From: JACCZX01 sp963791315
GTDB taxonomy: Bacteria; Pseudomonadota; Gammaproteobacteria; Burkholderiales; Burkholderiaceae_F
DNA: 64,000 bases
Direction: 5' to 3'
Assembly: GCA_963791315.1 (NCBI GenBank)
Contig: CAWBRQ010000009.1
Span: 1 to 64,000, forward strand
Within the stretch, counting starts at the first letter, position 1. Each line of letters begins with the position of its first letter. This document shows, one piece after another, positions 46,557 to 55,880 of this stretch. Under the pieces are notes generated by a model that was not told the DNA's origin, did no database searches, and was given only the letters and a program-made list of their open reading frames with translations. Position numbers and translations under genes: made by a program.

Positions 46557-47388
46557 ATGACAAACCCAAATGCAATCGCCGACCATTGGGGCCGAGGAGA
46601 TGTCTACAGCCGGATCGTGTCGGCGCTGAACAAGGCGTCGAAACCGCTGGGGAGCCTGACGGTGGAAGACCTGGCGCCCGTCGACCACTTTCATGCGCGC
46701 GGCCTTGCCTGCAACCGTGGAACTCGCGGATCGACTTCAGATCAAGGCGGGCCAGCACGTCGTCGATATCGGCTGCGGAGTGGGTGGCCCTGCCCGTTAC
46801 ATCGCCAAACGGTTTCAATGCACCGTCAGCGGTGTCGACATCACGCAGCCGTTTGTAGACACGGCCAACATGTTGACGAAGCTTGTGCACATGGAAGGGC
46901 AGGTGAAGATCCAGCATGGCGACGGTCAGCACCTGCCTTATCCGGATGCCAACTTCGATGGCGGCTACACACAACACGTCACGATGAACGTACCCGATCG
47001 CGCGACATTCTTCGCCGAGGCCTATCGAGTGCTGAAGCCTGGTGCCCCGTTTGCGCTGACCGAGCATGGGTTAGGTGCGAAGGGACATCCGCACTATCCG
47101 TTGCCATGGTCGGCTGACGGCAGCGGCGCTTACCTGGCTACGCCAAAGGAGACTCGAGCGTTTCTGGAAGAGGCAGGATTCGAAGACATCGTCGTCGAGG
47201 ACACCGGACCCAAGTATGCCGCCGGTTATAAGGTGATGATGGAAAGAGCCGAGGCAGGCACTTTGCCGCCGCTCGGTATACACATACTGCTGGGCGAAAC
47301 CTGGTTGCAGAAGATACGCAATGCTGCGCGCAACATAGAGGAAGGCCGCACGCATCCGATTCAGGTGATATGTCGCAAACCGCGATAG
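46557..47388 (+). CDS. SAM-dependent methyltransferase, one frameshift
   Basis: About 276 residues. After a slip near 46702 (one extra T restores HARGLPATVELADRL) the class I motifs follow: GQHVVDIGCGVGGPARYIA (SAM motif I), CTVSGVDITQPFV, LPYPDANFDGGYTQHVTMNV and FAEAYRVLKPGAPFALTE. It resembles UbiE/glycine-sarcosine-type methyltransferases. Substrate unknown. Starts 24 bases after crcB. Confidence 0.78.
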
Positions 47389-47393
47389 CAATA

Positions 47394-47951
47394 ATGCGTC
47401 GGGCGATACTCCTTCTCCTCGGCGCGCTCGCCATGCCCGTGTCGGCCAATGATCTGCTCTGGGAGAAGCTCAGGACCGAAGCAAATCTCGTCGTGCTGAT
47501 GCGTCACGCACAGCCTGCAGGTGGTAATCCTCTTACCTGGGACGAAAGCGGGAACTGCAAAGGTGAATCGATGTTGACTGCAGCGGGCAAGGCACACGCT
47601 CGGAAAATCGGTGACGAGTTTGCCAAGCACGGGATCAAGCCCACCGTCATCAGCTCTCCGATGTGCCGCTGCCGGGACACCGCGCGAATTGCATTTGGCG
47701 ATGCAGTCGTTACCGATGCTGCCTTGCGCGAGATCGCGAGTGCCGATTCAGAACGCTCCAATGTCTTCGAGCGCAAGGCCCAGTCTCTGATCAGCAGTCA
47801 CCGCGGTTCGTCACCCGTCGTGTTCGTCAGTCATCGGCCAAACATCGATCTGCTCAGCCTGGAGTTGATCAGTGAAGGAGAGCTGCTCGTGGGCCGCGCG
47901 AACGAAAGGGGTGAATTCGACTTATTGGGCAAAATTGCCGTGCAGCCTTGA
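47394..47951 (+). CDS. Exported histidine-phosphatase family protein
   Basis: 185 residues from the ATG at 47394 (an ATG at 47370 overlaps the upstream gene). Signal peptide RRAILLLLGALAMPVSA-ND. Phosphatase motif LVVLMRHAQPAGG (catalytic RHA), ISSPMCRCRDTARIAF and the second His in VVFVSHRPNID. Cys-rich SSPMCRC suggests a periplasmic disulfide. Broad phosphatase; substrate unknown. Its stop overlaps the next gene's upstream region. Confidence 0.78.
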   Translation: MRRAILLLLGALAMPVSANDLLWEKLRTEANLVVLMRHAQPAGGNPLTWDESGNCKGESMLTAAGKAHARKIGDEFAKHGIKPTVISSPMCRCRDTARIAFGDAVVTDAALREIASADSERSNVFERKAQSLISSHRGSSPVVFVSHRPNIDLLSLELISEGELLVGRANERGEFDLLGKIAVQP

Positions 47952-47953
47952 CC

Positions 47954-48757
47954 ATGTCAGAACAGCGCAAAGACAACTGGGCGGCCGGCAACCTTTACGA
48001 ACCCTATGTCGGTCGTTGGAGCCGGCTCGTGGCCAAGGACTTCCTGCAGTGGCTCGCGTTGCCAGCGCAGCTCGATTGGCTGGACGTCGGATGCGGAACC
48101 GGTGCTCTTACGCAAACCATCGTGCAGCAGATGCAACGCCACGAAGCGTCACGGGCATCGATCCGTCGGCGGGCTTTGTCGACTATGCAAAGGCGCATGT
48201 CAGCGACCCAAGAGTCACATTTGAAGTGGGTGACGCTCAGTCGCTCCCACGTGGAATCGGCGCGCTTCGATGCTGCGGTTTCGGGCCTGGTGCTCAACTT
48301 CGTTCCCAAGCCATTGCTCGCCGCGCAGGAGATGGCGCGCGCCGTGCGGTCGGGAGGCACGGTTGCAGCGTACGTCTGGGACTACGCCGGCAAGATGGAG
48401 ATGATGCGCTACTTCTGGGACGCGACGGTGGAATTGGATCCAGCGGCGTCCAAGCTCGTTGAATCGATTCGCTTTCCCATTTGCCAACCGGATGCTCTGG
48501 TGGCGTTGTGGAATGAAGTGGAACTGCGCGAAGTCCATTCGCGGGAGATCGACATCCCGACCACGTTTCGGGACTTCGATGACTACTGGAATCCGTTTCT
48601 CGGCGGTCAGGGTCCGGCGCCGAGCTACGCAATGTCGCTCAGCGAAGAACGTCGCATCGCCCTGCGGGATCGGATTCGCGCGATGCTTCCGATCGAACCC
48701 GACGGCTCGATCCCGTTGATCGCGCGCGCATGGGCCGTACGTGGACGCCGGCCGTAG
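47954..48757 (+). CDS. SAM-dependent methyltransferase, two compensating frameshifts
   Basis: About 268 residues. NWAAGNLYEPYVGRWSRLVAKDFLQWL and LDWLDVGCGTGALTQTIV (motif I) are in one frame; between about 48135 and 48225 the family sequence (VTGIDPSAGFVDYAKAHVSDPRVTFEVGDAQSLP) is in another; then SARFDAAVSGLVLNFVP and RAVRSGGTVAAYVWDYAGKMEMMRYFWDA return to the first. Similar to methyltransferase type 11 proteins next to small stress genes. Substrate unknown. Confidence 0.75.
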   Translation: MSEQRKDNWAAGNLYEPYVGRWSRLVAKDFLQWLALPAQLDWLDVGCGTGALTQTIVQQMQRHEASRASIRRRALSTMQRRMSATQESHLKWVTLSRSHVESARFDAAVSGLVLNFVPKPLLAAQEMARAVRSGGTVAAYVWDYAGKMEMMRYFWDATVELDPAASKLVESIRFPICQPDALVALWNEVELREVHSREIDIPTTFRDFDDYWNPFLGGQGPAPSYAMSLSEERRIALRDRIRAMLPIEPDGSIPLIARAWAVRGRRP

Positions 48758-48778
48758 TATCAAAGACTGGAGACATCG

Positions 48779-48985
48779 ATGAACGAAGAGACATTCAATC
48801 TGAGTATTCGCAAGTTTCTGAAGATGGTGGGCGTCAATTCGCAGCGCGAGATCGAACAAGCGGTCGCAAAGGCAAGTGCTGATCGCACCATCACCGGGGC
48901 GGAATCGTTTCCCGCAAAGATGACGCTCGAAGTTGCTGGCCTGAAGTTGAAGGTCAGCTTTGACGGCGAGATCAATCTGAATTAG
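48779..48985 (+). CDS. DUF6494-like small protein
   Basis: 68 residues. NEETFNLSIRKFLKMVGVNSQREIEQAV followed by MTLEVAGLKLKVSFDGEINL matches a conserved small-protein family whose members open with MNE-x-x-FNxSIRKFLKxVG. No signal or membrane segment. Function unknown. Lies 21 bases after the methyltransferase gene. Confidence 0.72.
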   Translation: MNEETFNLSIRKFLKMVGVNSQREIEQAVAKASADRTITGAESFPAKMTLEVAGLKLKVSFDGEINLN

Positions 48986-49103
48986 CCGAAGTTGCGCGCG
49001 CCACAATTGCGGCGCGTAGCATCGAGTCAGGCAGGCACAACCGAGGCCGTGCCGCCGCTCTGCAGCCTTTCATGTGCCTCGAACGCCACCAGGAGGAACT
49101 CAC

Positions 49104-49397
49104 ATGGCCACTTACATTGTCCTCACGAACTTTACGGATCAAGGCGTTCGAACCGCTAAAGACACGACCAAGCGGGCGGATGCTGTCAAGGAGCAAGCCA
49201 AAAAATTCGGGGCTACGGTGAAGGAGTTTTACTGGACCCTCGGAAGCTACGATGTGGTTGGAATATTCGAAGCACCTGACGACGCGTCGATGACCGCGCT
49301 TGGATTGGCGATTGGTTCCGGGGGAAACGTCCGGACCCAGACGATGCGAGCTTTCTCCCGAGAAGAGATGAACGGAGTTCTGGCGAAGTTGGCATAG
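49104..49397 (+). CDS. GYD-domain protein
   Basis: 97 residues. ATYIVLTNFTDQGVRTAKDTTKRAD and LGSYDVVGIFEAPDD are characteristic of the GYD family (dimeric alpha-beta barrel; here GSYD replaces GxYD). It follows AGGAGG. Function unknown. Only 9 bases separate it from gnd. Confidence 0.82.
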   Translation: MATYIVLTNFTDQGVRTAKDTTKRADAVKEQAKKFGATVKEFYWTLGSYDVVGIFEAPDDASMTALGLAIGSGGNVRTQTMRAFSREEMNGVLAKLA

Positions 49398-49406
49398 GAA
49401 GTCCGC

Positions 49407-50312
49407 ATGGAACTCGGCATGATCGGTCTCGGACGCATGGGCGCCAACATGACACAGCGGCTGGTGGACGGCGGCCATCGCGTCGTTGGGTTTGACTTCA
49501 AGCCGGACGCACGCAAGCGTATCGAACGATATGGTGCTGAGTCCGTGGCCTCGCTCGATGCGCTAGTGGCGAAACTCGCAGCACCGCGGACGCTGTGGAT
49601 GATGGTGCCATCGGGCGAAGCGACCGAAGTCACCGTCAATGCACTGCTGCCGCTGCTGGCGGGAGGCGACACCGTCATCGACGGTGGCAATTCAAATTAC
49701 AAAGACACGCAGCGACGCGCTCGGCACTTCGCCGATAGGCAATTGAACTACGTCGACTGCGGCACCAGCGGCGGAGTATGGGGGCTGACCGAGGGCTACA
49801 GCATGATGCTCGGCGGCGAAGCGTTCGTCGTCAAACGCTTGCGACCGATCTTCGAGACACTGGCGCCGGCGCCAAATCGTGGTTGGGGTCGCGTCGGTCC
49901 CAGCGGTGCGGGTCACTTCACGAAGATGATTCACAACGGCATTGAGTACGGTTTGATGCAGGCCTACGCCGAGGGCTTTTCGATCATGCAGCGCAAGACG
50001 GAATTCGGGCTCGACCTGAACCAGGTCGCCGAGATCTGGCGCAATGGAAGCGTCGTGCGTTCGTGGCTGCTTGATTTAACGGCCAACGCGCTGAAAGAAA
50101 ACCCGACTCTGGATGGCATCGCACCGTTTGTTCCCGACTCCGGCGAGGGACGGTGGACGGTTGCCGAAGCGATCGACCTGAATGTGCCCGCGCCGGCGAT
50201 CACCCTCGCGCTGATTGCACGCCTGGCATCGCGCGATTCGGATTCATTCGCAGCGAAGATGTTGTCGGCAATGCGCAATCAGTTCGGCGGGCACGAAATC
50301 AAGAAGCAATGA
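49407..50312 (+). CDS. gnd: 6-phosphogluconate dehydrogenase, decarboxylating (short form)
   Basis: 301 residues. NADP/NAD motif MELGMIGLGRMGANMTQRLVDGG, substrate site DCGTSGGVWGLTEGYSMMLGG, catalytic Lys in GAGHFTKMIHNGIEYGLMQAYAEG (family HxxKxxxNxxE). The length is that of the short GndA/YqeC-type enzyme rather than the 470-residue form. It makes ribulose 5-phosphate and CO2. Followed at 10 bases by pgl. Confidence 0.92.
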   Translation: MELGMIGLGRMGANMTQRLVDGGHRVVGFDFKPDARKRIERYGAESVASLDALVAKLAAPRTLWMMVPSGEATEVTVNALLPLLAGGDTVIDGGNSNYKDTQRRARHFADRQLNYVDCGTSGGVWGLTEGYSMMLGGEAFVVKRLRPIFETLAPAPNRGWGRVGPSGAGHFTKMIHNGIEYGLMQAYAEGFSIMQRKTEFGLDLNQVAEIWRNGSVVRSWLLDLTANALKENPTLDGIAPFVPDSGEGRWTVAEAIDLNVPAPAITLALIARLASRDSDSFAAKMLSAMRNQFGGHEIKKQ

Positions 50313-50322
50313 GTGCGAAGCG

Positions 50323-51048
50323 GTGAGTGCGTCGGCAAGCGACGTACGCTGGCTCCCCGTTGCGAACGTCGCTGAATTAGAGCGGGCTGCATGCCGCCGC
50401 ATCATCGACGCCGCCGAGCGCGCCATCAAACAGCGCGGCGAATTCTTGATCGTGCTGGCCGGCGGCAATACGCCGCGTGGCGTATATCGATGGCTGCGCG
50501 AACAAGACGCGGACTGGGCGCACTGGCACGTGTATTTCGGTGACGAGCGCTGCCTGCCGGCGGACGACGTCGGGCGCAACAGCAAGATGGCGGCTGACGA
50601 GTGGCTCGACCATGTGCCGATCCCGAAAGGTCAGGTGCATCCGATTCCCGCCGAGCTCGGTCCGGCTGCGGCCGCCCTCGCCTACGCGGAGACGCTGCGC
50701 GACGTCGGCGAATTCGATCTGGTGTTGCTGGGACTCGGCGACGACGGCCACACCGCCAGCCTGTTTCCGAATCATGACTGGGGCACCGCTCCGGATGCAC
50801 CTGCCGTGCTCGCGGTGTTCAACGCTCCGAAGCCGCCGCCGGAGCGGGTGTCGTTAAGCGCAGCGCGGCTGAGCGACGCGCGTGAAGTGTTGTTTCTGAT
50901 CGCAGGCGAATCCAAGCGCGACGCGGTGAAGCGCTGGCGCGCTGGCGAAGATATTCCCGCGCGAGCGATACGGCCGCGCGCCGGTGTCGATGTGCTGGTG
51001 GACTCGAAGCTGCTTTCTGAGGCCGGCTACGACATTCGCGCGATGTAG
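50323..51048 (+). CDS. pgl: 6-phosphogluconolactonase
   Basis: 241 residues from a GTG at 50323. FLIVLAGGNTPRGVYRWL, WHVYFGDERCLPADD, NSKMAADEW and LVLLGLGDDGHTASLFP are the DevB/Pgl motifs. It hydrolyses 6-phosphogluconolactone between the Zwf and Gnd steps. It overlaps the convergent SnoaL-like gene by 22 bases. Confidence 0.92.
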   Translation: MSASASDVRWLPVANVAELERAACRRIIDAAERAIKQRGEFLIVLAGGNTPRGVYRWLREQDADWAHWHVYFGDERCLPADDVGRNSKMAADEWLDHVPIPKGQVHPIPAELGPAAAALAYAETLRDVGEFDLVLLGLGDDGHTASLFPNHDWGTAPDAPAVLAVFNAPKPPPERVSLSAARLSDAREVLFLIAGESKRDAVKRWRAGEDIPARAIRPRAGVDVLVDSKLLSEAGYDIRAM

Positions 51049-51566
51049 TGTCGTACAGGTTTCAATTCATCGAGAGTTGGCGCACTCGCCAACGCTGTCT
51101 GCGAAGAGCACCACGGGTAAGGCAATCGCGAAAGCCAGCTCATGACGGGGGCGAGGGTGTCCGGCGCAAGTAATTGCATCTGTTCAATCGTGATCGCGAG
51201 CCGCGTCGCAAGACGTGGCACCTCCGAGCGAAACTGCCAGTCGTAACGTCCGCAGGCGACGCGAACCATTCGGCTGTCTTTCTCCGACATTCCAACCAGC
51301 CAATCACACGAGAAACCGCTTTCGGCTGTTCGAGGAGGGGCTGCAAGGCAAAACGTATGGACATTTTCGTAGGACTGCGCGAATCGACGCACCAAGACAT
51401 CTGTAATTGACTCGAGCCCCTGCGAGATCGGTGGGAAGGAGATTGTTTCTGTCCTTACGACCATCTCCAGCGTCGCGTCCTCCGCGAACGCGCGCGCCAT
51501 CAGATATGGACGGTTTTCGTCCTTGGCGCGGATGTATGCCGCGATCGAATCCTCAGCCGAGTTCAT
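51027..51566 (-). CDS. SnoaL/NTF2-like protein
   Basis: 179 residues. NSAEDSIAAYIRAKDENRPYLMARAFAEDATLEMVV is a typical NTF2-like entry (helix pair, then cone-shaped sheet); the end SWLSRLPYPWCSS supplies a late strand. The ATG overlaps the stop of the upstream monooxygenase (51563-51566), so it is co-transcribed with it. It may be a partner or a separate small-molecule isomerase. Confidence 0.7.
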   Translation of the reverse strand: MNSAEDSIAAYIRAKDENRPYLMARAFAEDATLEMVVRTETISFPPISQGLESITDVLVRRFAQSYENVHTFCLAAPPRTAESGFSCDWLVGMSEKDSRMVRVACGRYDWQFRSEVPRLATRLAITIEQMQLLAPDTLAPVMSWLSRLPYPWCSSQTALASAPTLDELKPVRHYIARMS

Positions 51567-53184
51567 AGGGACGCTCGCGACATCCGTACTCGCCCTGCGG
51601 AGGGCGCGTCCTTGCTCGCGACGTGTAGACGCTCGGAGACGTAACGGGACGCTTCTGCAATGTCCAGCTGAGTGCCCGCCAGCCCGACATGGCCGTCAGG
51701 GCGCAGCAAAAAGAAAGACGGCTGCGGAATGTGCCGCCGTGCGAGTTCCTTGTCGTTGACGGGATCACTCGGCACCACATGGATGCGTAGTAGGTCGCGC
51801 AACCCGGCCACGCTCAACCGATGCAGGCGGTTGCCCGATCAGAAGCAGATTGAATCGCGTGTCGTCGAGCTTGGCGAACAGGTCTTCGACAGGACCGTCG
51901 GGCTGCAGCTTGACGCGCAGCCACGGAAAACGATCTCCTGCGAGCGGCGCGCCTTCATGCCAGCGCGCCAGCGATTCCGATAGAGAGGCTATCGCGGTAT
52001 TCGATGCCGATCTGGGAAATCGTGCGAAATGCCAGCTTTCGTACTCTGTCGAAGCGCATCGCAACAGCCGCAGCGTTCGCCAGCACGCGCGTGCGGAAGA
52101 GTCCGGCCACCGCGTTGTCTGAAACAATGAGCTGGAACGCGCGGTCGGTGGTGCTCAACAGCCGCTTTGCGACCGGCAAGCGTTCGGCTTCGTACGAATC
52201 GAGTAGCGCGGCATCCGCTCGCCCGGACACCACGAGCGCGAGCTTCCACGCCAGGTTGTATGCATCCTGCAGACCGGTGTTCATTCCCTGCGCGCCGACT
52301 GGACTGTGAATGTGTGCCGCATCGCCCAGCAGGAAGCATCGGCGGTCACGAAAGCGCGCGGCACAGCGATGATGGATGCGATAGGTCGAGTACCAACTGC
52401 ACTTTTTGAACGACAAATCCGCGCCCGCTTCCTGCCGCACCGACGGCATCACGTCTGCAAACGTCAGATCTTCTCTGTCGCGCAACTCAACGGGCAGGAT
52501 CCCAACGACTCGCCAATGGTCGATCCCGCGCATCGGGAAGAACAAGTGAAATCCTTTGCGCCACAGATAGACGTTGAGCTCGTCCGGAACCATCGGTCCC
52601 GTCATTTCTGTATCGGCGACGAAGAACACGTGCTCGTACGGTGCGCCTACAAACTCGATCGCGTTCATCTCGCGTACTGCGCTGCGCGCGCCATCGCAAC
52701 CTGCGACCCATGCAGCCGTGATCTCGGCGAGCGATCCGTCGGGTTGCTTCAACGCCGCCTTCACGTGGTTGGCGTCCTGCTTGAGCGCGACCAGCTCAGT
52801 GTTCCAGCGGACGGTCATTCCATGGCCACGCAATGCGTCGCCCATCAGTCGCTCGTTGTCGTCCTGGCCGAGAATCAGCAGAAACGGATACGGACTCAGG
52901 TCGCGCCCAATATCGCCGACCGGAATTCGCGCGGTGCGCCGCCCTTCGGCCCACAAATTGGCACCGGTCGCGCGCTTGCCGAGCTCGAGTGCGCGATCGA
53001 CGATGCCGAGATGCGCGTAGATCTCGAGTGTGCGCGCCTGCACGCCCAGTGCCCTCGTCTGCAAAGACGGCCCTGCGTGCCTGTCGATGATCAGCGCACG
53101 CACGCCGCGTCGCGCAAGCTGATTCGCGAGCATCAGGCCGGTCGGCCCGGCTCCGACAATGAGGACATCTGTGTTCAGGTACAC
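51563..53184 (-). CDS. FAD-dependent aromatic monooxygenase, frame broken near C-terminus
   Basis: About 540 residues from a GTG at 53184. FAD motif TDVLIVGAGPTGLMLANQLARRG, then RTLEIYAHLGIVDRAL, GCDGARSAVRE (DG motif) and CFLLGDAAHIHSPVGAQGMNTGLQDAYNLAWKLAL (GD motif) place it with PheA/TfdB/MhpA hydroxylases. Slips near 51985 and 51800 divide the thioredoxin-like C-terminal domain (FAKLDDTRFNLLLIGQ; FFLLRPDGHVGLAG). It would hydroxylate an aromatic ring with NAD(P)H and O2. Operon with SnoaL. Confidence 0.85.
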
Positions 53185-53248
53185 GTTATCGATTCGTCGA
53201 GTGCATTGCCGCTCAACGCGGAGCAAGACGCAGGCCGGACGCGACACG

Positions 53249-53600
53249 CTAGACATTGCCGCTCGCCTGCATGACGGCGCCCAGCGTTGCCCATCGCAAA
53301 CAGCAAGACGGTGACGCCGTCCGCAACGAGTTCCAGAATCATCAAACCCTGCGCCGCAACCTCGCTCTCCGGTGCCTTGTGCTTGATAAGCGCACGCGCG
53401 GCGATCAACAGCACCTGCAGCGCCAATCCGCCGAGCACTAGGGTCTGCGCGGAACCCGAAGCCTCCCCGCCAGTCGCTGAATCGAGAACACTCGATCGCG
53501 AAAACAGAAGTGTCCATGCGGCCACGCCGTAGCCGATCAGCGCCGAGCGTATGACGCCATAGCTTCGTTGCTGCCCAAACGGTGTGCGTGCGAAGGTCAT
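53249..53600 (-). CDS. Small four-helix membrane protein, one frameshift
   Basis: About 116 residues. Hydrophobic segments include ALIGYGVAAWTLLFS, TLVLGGLALQVLLIAARAL and GLMILELVADGVTVLLFAM. An extra G near 53284 breaks the frame; without it the protein ends ATLGAVMQASGNV at 53249. If the slip is real the frame runs on to 53175, over the start of the monooxygenase. Function unknown; upstream of the monooxygenase on the same strand. Confidence 0.55.
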
Positions 53601-53668
53601 CGAATAACAAAGGTAGGAGCTGCACGAACGCTCATTAGCAGCAGCCGCGGAACCCCAGCTAGAACACC

Positions 53669-54472
53669 TTATTCACTCGCTGCTCGCGGCGCAACCGAGG
53701 CGCCATCGATGCGGTGCCGCTCGAGCGCCTGCGCGACGAAACCGGAAGCCTTCATTTCCTCGACGAACTCGCGCAGATACTTCACGCCCGCTTCGCCTCG
53801 TCCCTTAGGTGTACCCATCGCCTGGTTGATCACCATGAAGCGTCCGTCGAGCAGGCGCAAGCCGGGGATGCGCCGGGCGTCGGCCTCGAGCTGCTGCTTG
53901 ACGCCGGCCGCGACTTCGAGCTTCTGCGCGACGAACATATCGGTGACGGCCGGAGACGTCGGTGCCCGAACGATCTTCGCTTGTTTCAGGTCTCGCGTGA
54001 GGAACAAGTCGTAGGCGCTGCCAGCGCCGACGACGACGTGCACGTTGGGGCGATCGACTTCGTCGTTGCTGCGAATCGGAGAGTTCTGCGGCACCAGGTA
54101 GGCGCCCTCGATCACGACGTACGCCGCGGTGAAGCTGATGTCGACTGCGCGTGCCGGATCGATTGCGACGTACGCAACGTCCCAAGCGCCGGCCTTCAAG
54201 CCTTCGACTACCTTGCCAGCAGCGTCGTAGGTGACCAGCTCGACCGGAACGCCGAGACGCCGCGCAAGCTCCCGCGACAGATCGACCGACACGCCACGCG
54301 GCTCGCCGGTAGCCGGGTCCTTCATCGCGAGGATCGGATTGCCGAAGTTGATCGCGGCGCGCAGCTTTCCCGAAGGAGCAAGATCAGAACGCGCAGCAGC
54401 GGGCACTTGGGACGTAGTTGCGCAAGACAACAGCAACCAGAGAGCGACCAGTCCGATCGCGCTTCTGAACAC
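53669..54472 (-). CDS. Family 3 extracellular solute-binding lipoprotein
   Basis: 267 residues. Lipoprotein signal FRSAIGLVALWLLLSC (lipobox LLSC), then LAPSGKLRAAINFGNPILAMKDPATGEPRGVSVDLSRELARRLGVPVELV, the standard opening of amino-acid-type SBP_bac_3 proteins, and GAWDVAYVAIDPARAVDISFTAAYVVIEGAYLVP. No permease or ATPase gene is adjacent, so it is either an orphan subunit or a sensor-type protein. Confidence 0.82.
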   Translation of the reverse strand: MFRSAIGLVALWLLLSCATTSQVPAAARSDLAPSGKLRAAINFGNPILAMKDPATGEPRGVSVDLSRELARRLGVPVELVTYDAAGKVVEGLKAGAWDVAYVAIDPARAVDISFTAAYVVIEGAYLVPQNSPIRSNDEVDRPNVHVVVGAGSAYDLFLTRDLKQAKIVRAPTSPAVTDMFVAQKLEVAAGVKQQLEADARRIPGLRLLDGRFMVINQAMGTPKGRGEAGVKYLREFVEEMKASGFVAQALERHRIDGASVAPRAASE

Positions 54473-54493
54473 CGTTTTCCCTAGAAGCAGGGG

Positions 54494-54574
54494 TCAGCTC
54501 AGTGAAGGTGAAGGTGGCTTCTTGGGTTGCTTAGGTTTCTTCGCTTCCTTGCGTTGCCGATCGCGGTTACCCAT
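54494..54574 (-). CDS. 26-residue basic small protein
   Basis: The ATG at 54574 follows AAGGAG with 6-base spacing. The peptide starts MGNRDRQRKEAKKPKQPKK and ends with Pro/Ser; about half the residues are Lys or Arg. Short proteins opening with MGNR and rich in KEAKKPK occur as conserved unknowns in Betaproteobacteria. It is between the solute-binding lipoprotein and thiolase genes. Confidence 0.6.
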   Translation of the reverse strand: MGNRDRQRKEAKKPKQPKKPPSPSLS

Positions 54575-54692
54575 GGTTCACTCCTTTGGTAAGAACTGTG
54601 CGATACGCGGTGCGCGAATCGCCTTCGCTATATTCTTTGGACCCTACGTGATCATTCGGTCGAAAGCAACTACAGCTTAGCGAGAAATATTA

Positions 54693-55877
54693 ATGGCCGA
54701 AGCATTCATCGTCGACGCTGTTCGCACGGCCGGCGGTCGCAAGGGCGGCCGCTTGAGCGGGTGGCACCCAGCCGATCTTGCCGCGGCGGTACTCGACGCG
54801 CTGGTTGCGCGCACCGGCATCGATCCGGCGGTGATCGACGATGTGATCATGGGATGCGTTGGCCAGGCGGGGGAACAATCGAACAACATCGCCCGCAACG
54901 CCGTCTTGGCATCGCGCCTCCCGGAATCGGTACCGGCTACGTCGATCGACCGGCAGTGTGGATCCTCACAGCAGGCGCTGCATTTTGCGGCGCAAGCGGT
55001 GATGTCCGGGAGCATGGACGCGGTGATCGCCGCGGGCGTTGAAAGCATGACTCGCGTGCCGATGGGGCTGCCGGCAACGCTCGCATTCAAGCACGGCTTT
55101 GGCAGCTATATGAGCCCCTCGATGCAGGCACGCTACCCGCACGTTCAGTTCAGCCAGTTCGCAGGCGCCGAGATGCTGGCTGTCAAGTACGACCTGACCA
55201 GGGATGAGCTCGACGACTACGCACTCCGCAGCCATCAGCGGGCAAGCGAAGCGACTCGCGCCGGAGATTTCAATGCCGAGATCCTGCCGTTGCAGGCACG
55301 GACGGCGGAAGGTGTCGCGACCGACCAAGTGCACGCAACCGACGAAGGCATTCGGTTCGATGCGACGCGCGAAGGCATCGGCGCTGTCAAGCTTCTACAG
55401 GAAGGTGGCCGCCACACGGCAGCCACTGCAAGCCAGATCTGCGATGGCGCTGCGGCGTTACTGGTGGTCAACGAACGCGGACTGAAGTTGCTGGGCGCAT
55501 CCGCGAAGCCGCTGGCGCGCGTGCATCAGATGACCGTGCTCGGCCATGACCCGGTGATCATGCTCGAGGCGCCGCTACCGGCAACACCGATCGCTCTGCG
55601 TAGGGCAGGATTGCGGCTGGACGAGATTGATCTGTTCGAAATCAACGAAGCCTTCGCGTCGGTGCCGCTGGCATGGCTGAAGGCCACCGGCGCCGACCCT
55701 GCCCGGCTCAATGCAGCGGGCGGCGCGATCGCGCTCGGCCACCCGCTCGGCGCCTCGGGCGCAAAACTGATGACGACGCTGGTGCACGCGCTGCGTCGCA
55801 CCGGCAAACGCTATGGAATGCAGTCGATGTGCGAGGGCGGCGGGTTAGCGAACGTGACGATCGTCGAGCGGTTGTAA
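54693..55877 (+). CDS. Acetyl-CoA acetyltransferase (thiolase)
   Basis: 394 residues. EAFIVDAVRTAGGRKGG opening; acylated Cys in SIDRQCGSSQQALHFAAQAV; NEAFASVPLAW; His in GGAIALGHPLGASGAKLM; second Cys in MQSMCEGGGLANVTI. It either condenses two acyl-CoA molecules or cleaves 3-ketoacyl-CoA; the substrate is not readable. Convergent with the SOD-rhodanese gene, only 3 bases apart. Confidence 0.9.
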   Translation: MAEAFIVDAVRTAGGRKGGRLSGWHPADLAAAVLDALVARTGIDPAVIDDVIMGCVGQAGEQSNNIARNAVLASRLPESVPATSIDRQCGSSQQALHFAAQAVMSGSMDAVIAAGVESMTRVPMGLPATLAFKHGFGSYMSPSMQARYPHVQFSQFAGAEMLAVKYDLTRDELDDYALRSHQRASEATRAGDFNAEILPLQARTAEGVATDQVHATDEGIRFDATREGIGAVKLLQEGGRHTAATASQICDGAAALLVVNERGLKLLGASAKPLARVHQMTVLGHDPVIMLEAPLPATPIALRRAGLRLDEIDLFEINEAFASVPLAWLKATGADPARLNAAGGAIALGHPLGASGAKLMTTLVHALRRTGKRYGMQSMCEGGGLANVTIVERL

Positions 55878-55880
55878 CCG

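Noticed and set aside
52306..53274. 322-codon plus-strand ORF
   Set aside because: Antisense shadow of the FAD monooxygenase, whose motifs are unmistakable.
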